Position numbers and translations under genes: made by a program. 64,000 nucleotides of DNA from assembly GCA_021732085.1 (NCBI GenBank), contig JAKFVQ010000007.1, forward strand, positions 1 through 64,000, written 5' to 3'. The number at the start of each line of letters is the position of its first letter. Positions within the stretch are counted from its first letter, which is position 1. The notes under the pieces are model-generated. The model was given only the letters and a program-made list of their open reading frames with translations, was not told where the DNA came from and did no database searches. This document shows positions 37,443 to 46,641 of this stretch, piece by piece. The stretch comes from Candidatus Obscuribacterales bacterium (GTDB taxonomy: Bacteria > Cyanobacteriota > Vampirovibrionia > Obscuribacterales > Obscuribacteraceae).

Positions 37443-38298
37443 ACCGTGATTTTTGATTGGCCGCCCGTTTAGCTTGAGTAATTATTTTATACAGTTCAGC
37501 AGTTGCTGCGCGCAACCTTCTGGATACTTGCATTTGCGAAATTCCCAGACGGCGCGCTACCTCAGTTTGACTGAGATCTTCATAAAAGGTCAATTGCACC
37601 ACTTCGCGCAGGCCATCGCGCAGATGCTTGATGGCTTCGGCAAGCATGAAACGATCTTCCTTGGCAATCTGATTGCTTTGATATCGTCCATCAACCAAAG
37701 TATCAATTAGCGATTGCTCGCTGCCAGCATCGTTAGAAAGCGCTTGGTCTAGAGAGATTAGCGTACGGCGACGATCAACTTCGTAGGCCTCATTCACGCG
37801 AGCGACAGGAATTTGCAGCTCCTGAGCAATCTCGACATCGGAAGGTTCACGTCCTAACTTGGCAGTAAGGTTTTGAACCAGGCGGTTGATACGGAAAGAC
37901 AGTTCTTGAAGTTCACGTGGTGCGCGAATCATCGCGGTCTTGTCACGCAGATAGTGCCTAATTTCACCGGTAATCAAATGTGTTGCATAGGTCTGAAATT
38001 TGGCACCAGCATCTGGCTTAAACTGATCTACGGCTTTGATAAGGCCGATTGAGCCGACCTGGATAAGATCCTCAACAGGGTCGGTGGAGCGGCGAGCCAA
38101 TCCGTAAGCTATGCGCTTCACAAGGGAAAGCGATGCTTGAATGATCTTGTCGCGCAAAGCAGGGTCGCGGGTTTGCGAATAATCGAGCAACCACTTATGA
38201 ATTTGGTCTTGGCCTTTATCGGCAGCAGATGATTTCGAGAGTCCCGATGACATGATTGATGATGTTGGTTTCACAGAGCTGGAAGACTTAGCTTGCAA
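37435..38298 (-). CDS. RNA polymerase sigma factor of the SigF/SigB type
   Basis: 287 residues. Region 2: SLSLVKRIAYGLARR, DLIQVGSIGLIKAVDQF, AKFQTYATHLITGEIRHYLR. Region 3: LGREPSDVEIAQELQIPVAR. Region 4: TFYEDLSQTEVARRLGISQM, the helix-turn-helix for the -35. Region 1.1 is missing and the N-terminus is Ser-rich, as in group-3 sigma factors. In Cyanobacteria SigF controls type IV pilus and motility genes; position inside this cluster suggests the same. No anti-sigma gene is adjacent. The start is uncertain: TTG at 38298 or ATG at 38253, neither with a good ribosome site. Confidence 0.9.
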   Translation of the reverse strand: MQAKSSSSVKPTSSIMSSGLSKSSAADKGQDQIHKWLLDYSQTRDPALRDKIIQASLSLVKRIAYGLARRSTDPVEDLIQVGSIGLIKAVDQFKPDAGAKFQTYATHLITGEIRHYLRDKTAMIRAPRELQELSFRINRLVQNLTAKLGREPSDVEIAQELQIPVARVNEAYEVDRRRTLISLDQALSNDAGSEQSLIDTLVDGRYQSNQIAKEDRFMLAEAIKHLRDGLREVVQLTFYEDLSQTEVARRLGISQMQVSRRLRAATAELYKIITQAKRAANQKSRYD

Positions 38299-38545
38299 GG
38301 CAGTATACTCATGCGGGTGAGTTGACTCTGTCTATTCTAATTGTTTAATGCGTTTTGTACAAACATCCTGAAGTATTTCGGGACTATTGTTATGAAACTT
38401 GCCATGTGGCTTAAGTGCCACGGCCCAAAAATCAGCCCTGGTTCTTAGGCAGCTTAAAGGCTCGAAAGCCGCTCTGAACTGCGTCCGGACGAGACGCCAA
38501 GAGGCGATAAGGAAGGTCTCCGGGTCCGGCAAGCGGCCCAAAAGA

Positions 38546-38576
38546 AAAACTCGCCCGGAGCCCGAGCGAGTTTTAA
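38546..38576 (-). terminator. Intrinsic terminator downstream of pilC
   Basis: AAAACTCGC (38546-38554) pairs with GCGAGTTTT (38566-38574), 9 bp, loop of 11. Flanking A/T tracts make it work on either strand. It separates pilB-pilT-pilC from the sigma-factor operon. Confidence 0.8.
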
Positions 38577-38598
38577 AGCATTTCGTATTTCCTGGGTC

Positions 38599-39771
38599 TT
38601 ATCTCAGCTGGTTGATGATAGTGAAGATCGGCAGATACATCCCTACTACAACAGAACCGACGATACCGCCCACAAAGATAACTAGGATTGGTTCCAAGAC
38701 CGATGTCAGCGCTTCGACTGAGTTCTCGACTTCATCATCATAGAAGTCGGCTACCTTGTCTAACATTTCATCGAGCTTACCGGTCTCCTCACCAACGGCG
38801 ACCATCTGAACGACCATTGGAGGGAACAAGGGGTTTTTGCTCATGGGCTTGGAAAGGGTACCACCCTGCCGCACTTCTTTATGGATTTCTTCGACGCCCC
38901 TGGAAAGAACTGCGTTACCAGCTGTTTCCTTAACAACATCCAGCGAGGTCAACATTGGAACACCAGAGTGAATCAGCGTACCGAAAGTACGGGTAAAGCG
39001 GGCAACAGCGACCTTCTTAATAACGTCACCGAAAACTGGCAGTCGCAAACACATACCGTCATAGGTGAATCGCCCAGCAGGTGTAGCAACCCATTGCTTA
39101 AACATCCACCAACCGCCGGCAGCGACTGCGGCAAATAACACCATCCAGGGAGAACGCATGAACTTGGACAGATTGATGAGCATCATGGTGAATTCCGGCA
39201 AGTCGCCGCCCATGCCCTCGAATATGCCCTGGAAAACAGGAAGAATGAAGGTCAACATTGCCCAGAACACTATAACAGCCACGATCAAAGCGACAATAGG
39301 ATAAGCCATTGCTGATTTGACTTTATCGGTCAATTTTTGACGAGCTTCCATAAACTCAGCAACCCGTTTCATAACGGCGTCCAAGATACCGCCCGTCTCA
39401 CCGGCTTTAACCATGGAAACATACAAGCGATCAAAAGTTTCGGGGTGCTTGCCCATCGCGTCTGACAGATTGCTTCCGGCCTCAACCTGATTCCTGACAT
39501 CAGTCAAAACTACTCTCAGTTTTTCGTTTTCACACTGCTCGGCAATGATCGTAAGTGTGCGCAACATGGCTACACCAGAGCCGATCATGGCGGAGAACTG
39601 CCTGGAAAAAACGACCATATCTTTGAGTTTGATTTTCTCAAATTTTGCGAAAATATCCTGGTTCTTCTTGCCACCACCGGAAGCTTTCGGCTTAGCAGCA
39701 CCACCGCCTCCGCCCTTCGGCGCGCCCTTGGCAGCGGCTTTGGTTTTTGTTTTTGCCTTTGCTGAATCCAT
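38599..39771 (-). CDS. pilC: Type IV pilus inner-membrane platform protein PilC
   Basis: 390 residues. Membrane core on which PilB and PilT act. Two copies of the GspF domain: FSRQFSAMIGSGVAMLRTLT at ~57, and FTRTFGTLIHSGVPMLTSLD at ~260, each followed by helices; ends VVVGMYLPIFTIINQLR as usual. The first ~40 residues are a Lys/Ala/Gly-rich extension (KTKAAAKGAPKGGGGGAAK) not found in most PilC. GGAGAGGTCCAA precedes the ATG. Third gene of the pilB-pilT-pilC unit. Confidence 0.95.
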   Translation of the reverse strand: MDSAKAKTKTKAAAKGAPKGGGGGAAKPKASGGGKKNQDIFAKFEKIKLKDMVVFSRQFSAMIGSGVAMLRTLTIIAEQCENEKLRVVLTDVRNQVEAGSNLSDAMGKHPETFDRLYVSMVKAGETGGILDAVMKRVAEFMEARQKLTDKVKSAMAYPIVALIVAVIVFWAMLTFILPVFQGIFEGMGGDLPEFTMMLINLSKFMRSPWMVLFAAVAAGGWWMFKQWVATPAGRFTYDGMCLRLPVFGDVIKKVAVARFTRTFGTLIHSGVPMLTSLDVVKETAGNAVLSRGVEEIHKEVRQGGTLSKPMSKNPLFPPMVVQMVAVGEETGKLDEMLDKVADFYDDEVENSVEALTSVLEPILVIFVGGIVGSVVVGMYLPIFTIINQLR

Positions 39772-39900
39772 TTGGACCTCTCCTAATTTCTACTTTCCGG
39801 ACTTTGAGGACCGCCGTCGCCTTCCTCACACCAATTCCTTTTGAAACAGTTTGTCAAATACAGATTTCTTCTCAAGCCTGACCGCTATTAGGCTTATCGT

Positions 39901-41040
39901 TTAGTGTGCTCCTCCTCCTCCACGCATGCTCATGCCTGCAAGGCTGGCAGCTTGAGGACCAACCAAACGATTGAAGTCGTCGGGCCGACTGGTTTTTGTC
40001 AAAGCATCTTGATAGGTAACGAGTCCGGCTTTCACCAACCCCGCCAGAGCGCTTTCGAGCGTTTGCATACCTATATTGGCACCCATCTGGATCGCAGAAT
40101 AAATCTGCGCCGTCTTTGCTTCACGGATTAGGTTCGCAATAGCTGGAGTATTTACAAGGATTTCGCAAGCACAAATTCGTCCTCTCATTTGAGAGTTCGC
40201 ACCAACCTTAGCGGCTGCCCGCTGCATAAGAGTTTGCGAAATAACAGCAACTAAGCTGTTCGACAATTGCACACGCACCTGCTGCTGCGCTGCTTCAGGG
40301 AAAACGTCAACAATACGGTCAATGGTTTGTGCTGCTGAGCTTGTGTGCAGGGTTCCGAACACTAAGTGACCCGTTTCTGCAGCGGTCAATGCCAAACCGA
40401 TAGTTTCAAGGTCCCGCATTTCACCAACCAGGATGATATCGGGGTCTTCCCGCAGGGCGCCTCTTAAAGCATTAGAGAAGCTTTTCGTATCCGATCCCAA
40501 TTCGCGTTGGCTGACGATTGACTTTTTGTGCCTGTGCAAAAATTCGATCGGATCTTCAATTGTCAAAATGTGCTCAGAGCGATTCTCGTTTACCCAGTTG
40601 ATCATTGCCGCCAGGGTCGAAGATTTTCCAGAGCCTGTCGGACCCGTTACCAGCACCAATCCCCTTGGTTTGTGTACGAGATCTTTGGAAATCACGGGGG
40701 GCAAATCCAGATCTTCCAAAATCGGCACCTGAAATGGAATAGTTCTCATGGCTACTGCGTAGCTACCGCGGTCCTTGTATACGTTCACGCGGAAACGACC
40801 TAGTCCGGATACGCCATAACTGCAGTCCAACTCGAAAGTATTTTCAAGAGTTTTACGCTGCTCGCCAGTGAGCATTGAAAAAACCATCCGTTGAATATCG
40901 TCTTTGCTTAGCGGATCAAACTCGCTTGAAATCAACTTACCTGAAGCTCGGATCATCGGTGGCAGACCGACTTTCAAGTGCAAGTCGGAGGCGCCCTTGT
41001 CGACGACGAGTTGAAGAATTTCCTGAATTTCTATAGGCAT
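39901..41040 (-). CDS. pilT: Type IV pilus retraction ATPase PilT
   Basis: 379 residues. Powers pilus retraction and twitching. Walker A GPTGSGKSSTLAAMI, Walker B region DPDIILVGEMRDLETIGLAL, and GTLHTSSAAQTIDRIVDVFP are all typical. The PilT-specific AIRNLIRE motif is present as PAIANLIREAKTAQI, which separates it from PilB. The end is a short Gly-rich tail (MRGGGGAH). It begins 49 bases after pilB. Confidence is high. Confidence 0.96.
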   Translation of the reverse strand: MPIEIQEILQLVVDKGASDLHLKVGLPPMIRASGKLISSEFDPLSKDDIQRMVFSMLTGEQRKTLENTFELDCSYGVSGLGRFRVNVYKDRGSYAVAMRTIPFQVPILEDLDLPPVISKDLVHKPRGLVLVTGPTGSGKSSTLAAMINWVNENRSEHILTIEDPIEFLHRHKKSIVSQRELGSDTKSFSNALRGALREDPDIILVGEMRDLETIGLALTAAETGHLVFGTLHTSSAAQTIDRIVDVFPEAAQQQVRVQLSNSLVAVISQTLMQRAAAKVGANSQMRGRICACEILVNTPAIANLIREAKTAQIYSAIQMGANIGMQTLESALAGLVKAGLVTYQDALTKTSRPDDFNRLVGPQAASLAGMSMRGGGGAH

Positions 41041-41089
41041 AATGCAGCCAGCTCCTTTGAATGCTTCTTAGAATATCTAAAAATGCTTC

Positions 41090-43153
41090 CTATTCTTTTT
41101 TGGCAGTACTTCGCTCTGACTGACAGTACGGGCACCGCTGCCAGGAGCCAAAGACTTCGGCTTCACAAGATGGGCAGACGTGATCTAGTTGAGCCTCCGC
41201 CACTGACAAACCGCATTTTGCGCAAGATCCCCAACCATCTTCTATCAAAGTCCCGCATCTTGTGCAAGATTTTTTCAATTCGTGCTGGCAAAATGGACAC
41301 TTGATGAAGTCGTCCCCAATTGGATTTCGACATTTTCCGCAGAGCTTTTCACCACCTGAGGTATCTGAAATTGTGACGCGAATACATTCCTCGGGTGTTG
41401 TATGCCCCTGCGCAACCAGACGCAAACTATACTCCTTCAATGGAACCATTCCACCTGCTTTTGCCGCGAAACGCAGCATGGCCGTTGAAGCACCTTTTGC
41501 GATCAAGTCTCGAAGCTCATCATTCAGACGCATGACCTCATAGCAGCCAACCCGGCCGCGGTAGCCACCATTAAAACAACTTTCACATCCTTTTCCTCTA
41601 TAAAAGATCGGCATGCCATTATCAGTCATTTTGAACCGATAGAAAGTAACCGTGGATTCAGCCAACCTTTCCTGGCTTCGATCCATCAGCCCCAGGTATT
41701 CAAGCATATTGCGATCTGGAACATACTCCTCCTTGCACTCTCCGCAGACACGCCGGACAAGACGTTGTGCGATGATGCCAATGGTGGCCGAAGAAATAAG
41801 GAAGCGCTCAACCTCCATTTCCTCTAGACGTGAAATAGCTCCTGGTGCGTCGTTCGTGTGAAGCGTAGTGAACACAAGGTGACCTGTGAGCGCCGCTTCT
41901 ACAGCGATTTTGGCAGTTTCTTTATCCCGAGTTTCCCCTACGAGCATGATGTCGGGATCCTGACGGAGGAAGGCTCTGAGAATTCTTGCAAAGTCCATTC
42001 CTTTTTCGCGAATTACCTGAACCTGCGTGATGCCTGACATGTCGTACTCAATCGGGTCCTCGGCAGTGACGATGTTAACGTCGGGTGTATTTCTCTCTGC
42101 CAGCGCTGAATACAATGTAGTTGTTTTTCCAGAACCTGTAGGTCCAGTTACAAAGATAATTCCGTAAGGTTTAGAGATCATGTCCAAAATCTCTTTCATT
42201 GCGTCTTCATCAGTGATTAGCTTGTTTAAGCCAATCTGCGTATTTGATTTATCCAAAATACGCATAACCACTTTCTCGCCGAATTTTGCAGGCAAGGTGG
42301 AGACCCGGAAGTCGATATCTCTTCCTGAAAGTCGGACTCGAATACGTCCGTCTTGAGGAATACGGCGCTCGGCAATGTCAAGGTCCGCCATAACTTTTAG
42401 ACGTGAAACTAGAGCAGGCAAAATCGGTTTTGGCAGTTTCCTGTCGAGCATAAGCACGCCGTCTCGACGGAAGCGAATTGCAACTTCCTTTTCGTGCGGC
42501 TCGACGTGAATATCTGAAATCCTGTTCTTGATCGCTTTTGCCAATATCTGGTTAGCAAGCATAACGATCGGCGCATCAGAAGCTTGATCTTCAAGGTCTT
42601 TGTCTGAAATCTCTTCATTGAGATCAGAAAGTATGTCCATCGTACTGAGGTCGACTTCTTTGTCGATGAAGTCGGAAGCGGTCGCTTCTTCCTCGCTCTT
42701 CTTATCGCTCAAATGCTTCGAATAGATGGTTTCCATGAAGCCCTGGAAGTCATCCTCTGTACAAACAGAGAGTTTTACTTGCATGCCTTTCAGACGCATT
42801 TTGATATCGTCAAGAGCAACCAGGTTGTTCGGATTGACCATCGCGATGCTGATGCGATTGCCATCTTTCGAAACAGGAACGAGCTGGTGCTGGCGCATCA
42901 CTGCCTCCGGCAGCAATGCCAGACATTCAGGAACCGGTGCCGGCGTCTTCGCTAACGGCAAATAGTTCACACCGTATTGCAGCTCCAATGCGTTTTTCAA
43001 TTGATTTTCTGTAGCGAGCCCAAGCCTTGCCAGGATCAAACTGACAGGCTCGCCAGTTTTTTCCCGCTCAATTTGTACGTCCTTCCATTCTTCCGGTGAT
43101 ATTAGTCCGTTCTCGACTAATAGGTCCCCGATCTCCTTCTTGACAAGCGCCAT
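41090..43153 (-). CDS. pilB: Type IV pilus extension ATPase PilB with C-terminal zinc ribbons
   Basis: 687 residues against ~560-580 usual. N-terminal GspE/MshEN domain (1-150), Walker A GPTGSGKTTTLYSAL (337-), Walker B DPDIMLVGETRD (399-), internal zinc site CGEC ... CESC (470-526). After the normal end, about residue 600, there are six extra CxxC pairs (Cys605/608, 619/622, 630/633, 644/647, 660/663, 674/677), enough for three zinc ribbons. Their function is unknown; they may bind a partner or nucleic acid. Powers pilus extension. First gene of its operon; the ~230-base gap upstream holds its promoter and that of the GT-C gene on the other strand. Confidence 0.95.
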   Translation of the reverse strand: MALVKKEIGDLLVENGLISPEEWKDVQIEREKTGEPVSLILARLGLATENQLKNALELQYGVNYLPLAKTPAPVPECLALLPEAVMRQHQLVPVSKDGNRISIAMVNPNNLVALDDIKMRLKGMQVKLSVCTEDDFQGFMETIYSKHLSDKKSEEEATASDFIDKEVDLSTMDILSDLNEEISDKDLEDQASDAPIVMLANQILAKAIKNRISDIHVEPHEKEVAIRFRRDGVLMLDRKLPKPILPALVSRLKVMADLDIAERRIPQDGRIRVRLSGRDIDFRVSTLPAKFGEKVVMRILDKSNTQIGLNKLITDEDAMKEILDMISKPYGIIFVTGPTGSGKTTTLYSALAERNTPDVNIVTAEDPIEYDMSGITQVQVIREKGMDFARILRAFLRQDPDIMLVGETRDKETAKIAVEAALTGHLVFTTLHTNDAPGAISRLEEMEVERFLISSATIGIIAQRLVRRVCGECKEEYVPDRNMLEYLGLMDRSQERLAESTVTFYRFKMTDNGMPIFYRGKGCESCFNGGYRGRVGCYEVMRLNDELRDLIAKGASTAMLRFAAKAGGMVPLKEYSLRLVAQGHTTPEECIRVTISDTSGGEKLCGKCRNPIGDDFIKCPFCQHELKKSCTRCGTLIEDGWGSCAKCGLSVAEAQLDHVCPSCEAEVFGSWQRCPYCQSERSTAKKE

Positions 43154-43384
43154 TCTCGCGATCTCCGAAATAACCGACTTGAAAACACCACAAGCCCCGC
43201 CAAGGGCCCAATGTTTTGTTCCCGACCCAGCTAAGCCCTAAACAGATAAATAGATGGGGATGCGTAATTTCAGGCGAATATCAGGCAAATTGGGGAGGGA
43301 AAACAGATTAAAAACGCAAGATGATGCTTCCACACAGCAAGTTCACGAAGCCGATAGAATAAACGCACGAGTTCGGCAGGATCA

Positions 43385-44899
43385 ATGAAACCAAGCATAG
43401 CTTTTAGTCTGATAATTTTGCTTGCGGCAGGTCTAAGATTTTCCGGGATTTGTTTTGACAGCCTCTGGCTGGACGAAAGCTATCAGAGCATGGTCGGAGC
43501 TTTTGGTCACGGTCCGATAAATCTGACTGCCGAAGCAGCTGGCAGAATGACTCTTTTCCGTTTTGAAGAGCCGGCAACGATAGCTGAGCTACTGGCCAAT
43601 TTTCGCACTGTGGATCCATTATGTCCGCCTCTATATGCGGTGCTTCTCAATAGATGGATGAGCTGCTTCGGACAAAATGACTTCGTTGTCCGTTCGCTTT
43701 CCGTGCTTATTTCGACGATATCAGTAGCAAGTCTATGTTATTTCTGCCAACGCCTTTTATCGACACGAGCAGCGATCTTCGCCGGACTCTTAGCTGCAAT
43801 CTCGCCATTTTCCATTCACTACGCTCAAGAAGCACGAATGTACAGCCTGGTAGAGCTGACAGGCTTGGTATCCGGAGCTTGCTTGGTCTTGGTTCTGCGC
43901 GACGGGATAAAGCCACTGAGCGCGAAGTTCCTACTGCCACTATATGCAGTATCAACATGGGCGATGATCAACTCCCACTACACAGCACTTTTCCAAGCAG
44001 CGGCAGAAGGAATTCTATCGCTCAGCTACTTGCTCTGGAATCGGCAATGGCGGCTCCTTCTGGCACTTAGTGCGGCATGGTTAGCAACTGCACTTTTATG
44101 CTTACCCTGGCTACCCATGTTTCTGGTGTCGGCAGGTTCGCGTAATGAGTCCTTTTATGTCGCTAAGAAAGCCAACCTTGCATGGGCTGTTTATGCACTA
44201 GTTCTGAGGGTACCAGTAAATTGGCTCAGCTATTTATGCGGACAAAAAGTGGTAGCATATGCAATACCAACCTATATCACCGGAGCGATCATGCTGCTTC
44301 TGTCGGCAAAAGATTTGCTCAAGTCAAGCTCAGAACAATTTGCTCTTCGGGCTCTCTGGCTCTGGGCCTTGGTTCCAGCCGGAGGTCTTTGGCTAATTGA
44401 TGTTATGGAAGGACATCGCGTGATTGAAGTTGCGCGCTACACAATATTCACAGCACCAGCCATTTTCATGCTCGCGGCTTACGGATTGTCCGAAGCCATT
44501 TCCTGGCGCAGAGCTTTTGCCTGGCTCGCTGCAATCCATTTCTTTTTTGCCGGCGTCAATATTGTCTACTTGCACGTTGTTCACCAGAGAGAGGCCTGGA
44601 AGGAAATGGCGGCAGCAGTGGAACTCAATGTAGAGCCGACTCGACTACTTTTGATAAGCCAGCACTACGATCTGGTCTGTTTAAATCGCTATTTGACGAA
44701 AGCGCGTTTGCAACAGGGAGTTAGTCCGGCGATGGGCGAAAAGGTGATCAAAAATATACTCAGCAATAATAAGTCATTTGCTCTCTTGACCGCTCAGGAT
44801 GGAGAGACAATGGCTTCAATGATTCCGCCTGAATTTAAATTGGAAAAGCGTTTTGACTATGCCCACGGCTTGCATTTGCGACTATACAGCAGAGATTAA
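43385..44899 (+). CDS. GT-C (PMT/GT39-like) membrane glycosyltransferase
   Basis: 504 residues with about ten membrane helices. The first periplasmic loop holds FDSLWLDESYQSMV, the LWLDE motif with the catalytic Asp common to protein mannosyltransferases and ArnT-like enzymes that use a polyprenyl-phosphate sugar. FSIHYAQEARMYSLVELTG is the next conserved segment, common in bacterial GT-C proteins. The C-terminal ~130 residues are soluble. It transfers a sugar to a protein or lipid outside the membrane; the acceptor is unknown. It lies divergent from pilB, so a pilus-glycosylation role is possible but not shown. Confidence 0.85.
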   Translation: MKPSIAFSLIILLAAGLRFSGICFDSLWLDESYQSMVGAFGHGPINLTAEAAGRMTLFRFEEPATIAELLANFRTVDPLCPPLYAVLLNRWMSCFGQNDFVVRSLSVLISTISVASLCYFCQRLLSTRAAIFAGLLAAISPFSIHYAQEARMYSLVELTGLVSGACLVLVLRDGIKPLSAKFLLPLYAVSTWAMINSHYTALFQAAAEGILSLSYLLWNRQWRLLLALSAAWLATALLCLPWLPMFLVSAGSRNESFYVAKKANLAWAVYALVLRVPVNWLSYLCGQKVVAYAIPTYITGAIMLLLSAKDLLKSSSEQFALRALWLWALVPAGGLWLIDVMEGHRVIEVARYTIFTAPAIFMLAAYGLSEAISWRRAFAWLAAIHFFFAGVNIVYLHVVHQREAWKEMAAAVELNVEPTRLLLISQHYDLVCLNRYLTKARLQQGVSPAMGEKVIKNILSNNKSFALLTAQDGETMASMIPPEFKLEKRFDYAHGLHLRLYSRD

Positions 44900-44962
44900 T
44901 TCACTGGACGAATGGGTAAGAAGTGCTAGTCTTAGTGTAGATGGCATTTGAGGGTGTTGGCA

Positions 44963-45352
44963 TTGTCAAATAACGAAGATCAAAACAACAAATCCGAGGC
45001 TGATGAAAAGTTATCAGAGAGCCTGAAGAAAGAGTCTGCCAACGATTCTTCCGTGCAAGCCCAAGCCGATCAAGCGAACACAGGCGAAATCGAGACCAAA
45101 ATAAAGAAGCAACATCATACCGGCATCACGCAGCAAATCGGTCTGCTATCCGAGAGCAATGAGACTGCAAAAAAATATTCTGACGTCGTAAATCAATATC
45201 AGCAAATGCGAAGCCGCAACAATCTTGCTGAAAGTGGAATCAGCCAGGCGTTTGGTTCACTACTGCCAAAAAAAACGGCAGAAGAAGATGCCAAAGAGCA
45301 AAAAGAAGAAGACGGCTGGCAAACCTTTAAGCAATCAGACGACAAGAAATAG
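44963..45352 (+). CDS. Small charged hypothetical protein
   Basis: About 129 residues, rich in Glu, Lys, Asp, Gln and Asn, probably soluble and mostly disordered or coiled. A possible helical core is HTGITQQIGLLSESNETAKK. No Cys, no signal peptide, no recognised domain. The start is probably the TTG at 44963 with GAGGGTG 6 bases before it; TTG 44948 and GTG 44954 are alternatives. Its stop is 5 bases from the end of the convergent membrane-protein gene, with no room for a long terminator. Confidence 0.6.
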   Translation: MSNNEDQNNKSEADEKLSESLKKESANDSSVQAQADQANTGEIETKIKKQHHTGITQQIGLLSESNETAKKYSDVVNQYQQMRSRNNLAESGISQAFGSLLPKKTAEEDAKEQKEEDGWQTFKQSDDKK

Positions 45353-45357
45353 TCAGC

Positions 45358-46641
45358 TTACGCAAGCAGCACGTCACGTGTTCGCTTATCTCTCAATTTC
45401 CAAATGGCTGCATCTGTCAGGAAGTGATGGAAGTTTATGCAGCAGAAGATTGTCGCGAAAGATAGATCAAAAGGTACTCCTACTTGTTCAAGAATGTGGG
45501 GAATGCCGATGTACGTGAAGGTACCTATTAAGGCCAGACTAGCAAAGTATTTCAGAGCAATGGGCTTGCTCAAAGCCCTTGCTATTTGCACAGTCGGCAA
45601 GGAATCAGGCAAGCCCTTCTCTTTCAAGTAATAGGCGATGCTTGTCGCCAGATACTGGCTGCCATGATAGAAGGCAGGTACATAGAGCCACAAGGTGCCG
45701 GTAACGTCCTTGCCGAATATCCAGATGAGAATACCAGTAAGCGTGATCAAAAATGCCGGCATTGGAAAAACTTTTTTCTCTACGATTGCCTTTTTGCAAA
45801 TGATGAATGCAAATGCTGCTGCTAATCCCGCCAGAACGTAGCTCGTAGCAACGAATACAGGCTCCGGCAATGGTCCCCAAAATGGAATATCAATTCCGAT
45901 GAATTTGCCGCCACCCCAATCGAAATAGGTCAGCTGACGCACAATTGCAAAAAGACAAGTCGCTTGCATGAGCATGGAAAAGACATTCTTCTCGAAGGGG
46001 CTCAGCGTGTAGTTCCGCTTGTAGCAATAAAGCAGTGCCAACCCATATGTTTGAGCTGTGAAGTGCTGGCTTACCCAGATCAAATAGATTTTTGCAAAAA
46101 TAGAAACAAGCGATGGCACGAACAAGCCTGCAATAGCCAGACACCCACAGCTAAGCGCCAATTGTTTTGTGTAGAAGGAGAACCGTTTCTTCTCTTCGCT
46201 TTGATAAATGCGATGAAGAGTTGCGACATTATGAGTTTCGCTGAGGAAGTGCGTTCCTACAATGACAAGCATCACCAATGCCTGGACACCAATGTCTCGG
46301 CTATGTGTGCCAAAAACAAAATAATGCAATCCAAAGAGCAGCCACACTAATCCACCGCACGCAAAAAGAGTATCAATGGTAGGATTCAGAATCCATGGAT
46401 TTACTTTGGCCTTCTCTGCGTCGGCCGTCGTGCTTTCTTCACTTGTGCTTTCTCTATTAGTGCTTTGCTTGTTAGCCACTTCGATTTTTGCAGACGCTTC
46501 AAGAGCGGAGCAAGGCGCGGCTTCAGCAGGCTGAATCAACGCCGAGCTGCGTGCTTGATGTTCAGCAGGCAACTCGTTCGTTGGTTCAAATTTTGCTTCC
46601 GGCTGCGATTTCAGATCTACCTCTGCAACCAGAATAGTCAT
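45358..46641 (-). CDS. Polytopic membrane protein with conserved histidines, function unknown
   Basis: 427 residues. A ~75-residue cytoplasmic, Ser/Glu-rich arm, then roughly nine membrane helices. Histidines lie at helix ends in motifs that look conserved: LVIVGTHFLSETHNVATLHR, WVSQHFTAQTYGLALLY, AFYHGSQYLA and CCINFHHFLTDAAIWKLRDK. A 'H-H-F-x-x-D-x-x-I-W' end is seen in families of unassigned bacterial membrane proteins. A di-iron oxygenase of the Brp/Blh kind is one thought, but I cannot show this. The ATG overlaps the stop of the small secreted protein upstream (TAATG), so the two are an operon. Confidence 0.75.
   Translation of the reverse strand: MTILVAEVDLKSQPEAKFEPTNELPAEHQARSSALIQPAEAAPCSALEASAKIEVANKQSTNRESTSEESTTADAEKAKVNPWILNPTIDTLFACGGLVWLLFGLHYFVFGTHSRDIGVQALVMLVIVGTHFLSETHNVATLHRIYQSEEKKRFSFYTKQLALSCGCLAIAGLFVPSLVSIFAKIYLIWVSQHFTAQTYGLALLYCYKRNYTLSPFEKNVFSMLMQATCLFAIVRQLTYFDWGGGKFIGIDIPFWGPLPEPVFVATSYVLAGLAAAFAFIICKKAIVEKKVFPMPAFLITLTGILIWIFGKDVTGTLWLYVPAFYHGSQYLATSIAYYLKEKGLPDSLPTVQIARALSKPIALKYFASLALIGTFTYIGIPHILEQVGVPFDLSFATIFCCINFHHFLTDAAIWKLRDKRTRDVLLA

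Noticed and set aside
38332..38541. 69-codon minus-strand frame between the sigma-factor gene and the pilC terminator
   Set aside because: No ribosome site and no conserved pattern; it lies in an ordinary intergenic stretch.
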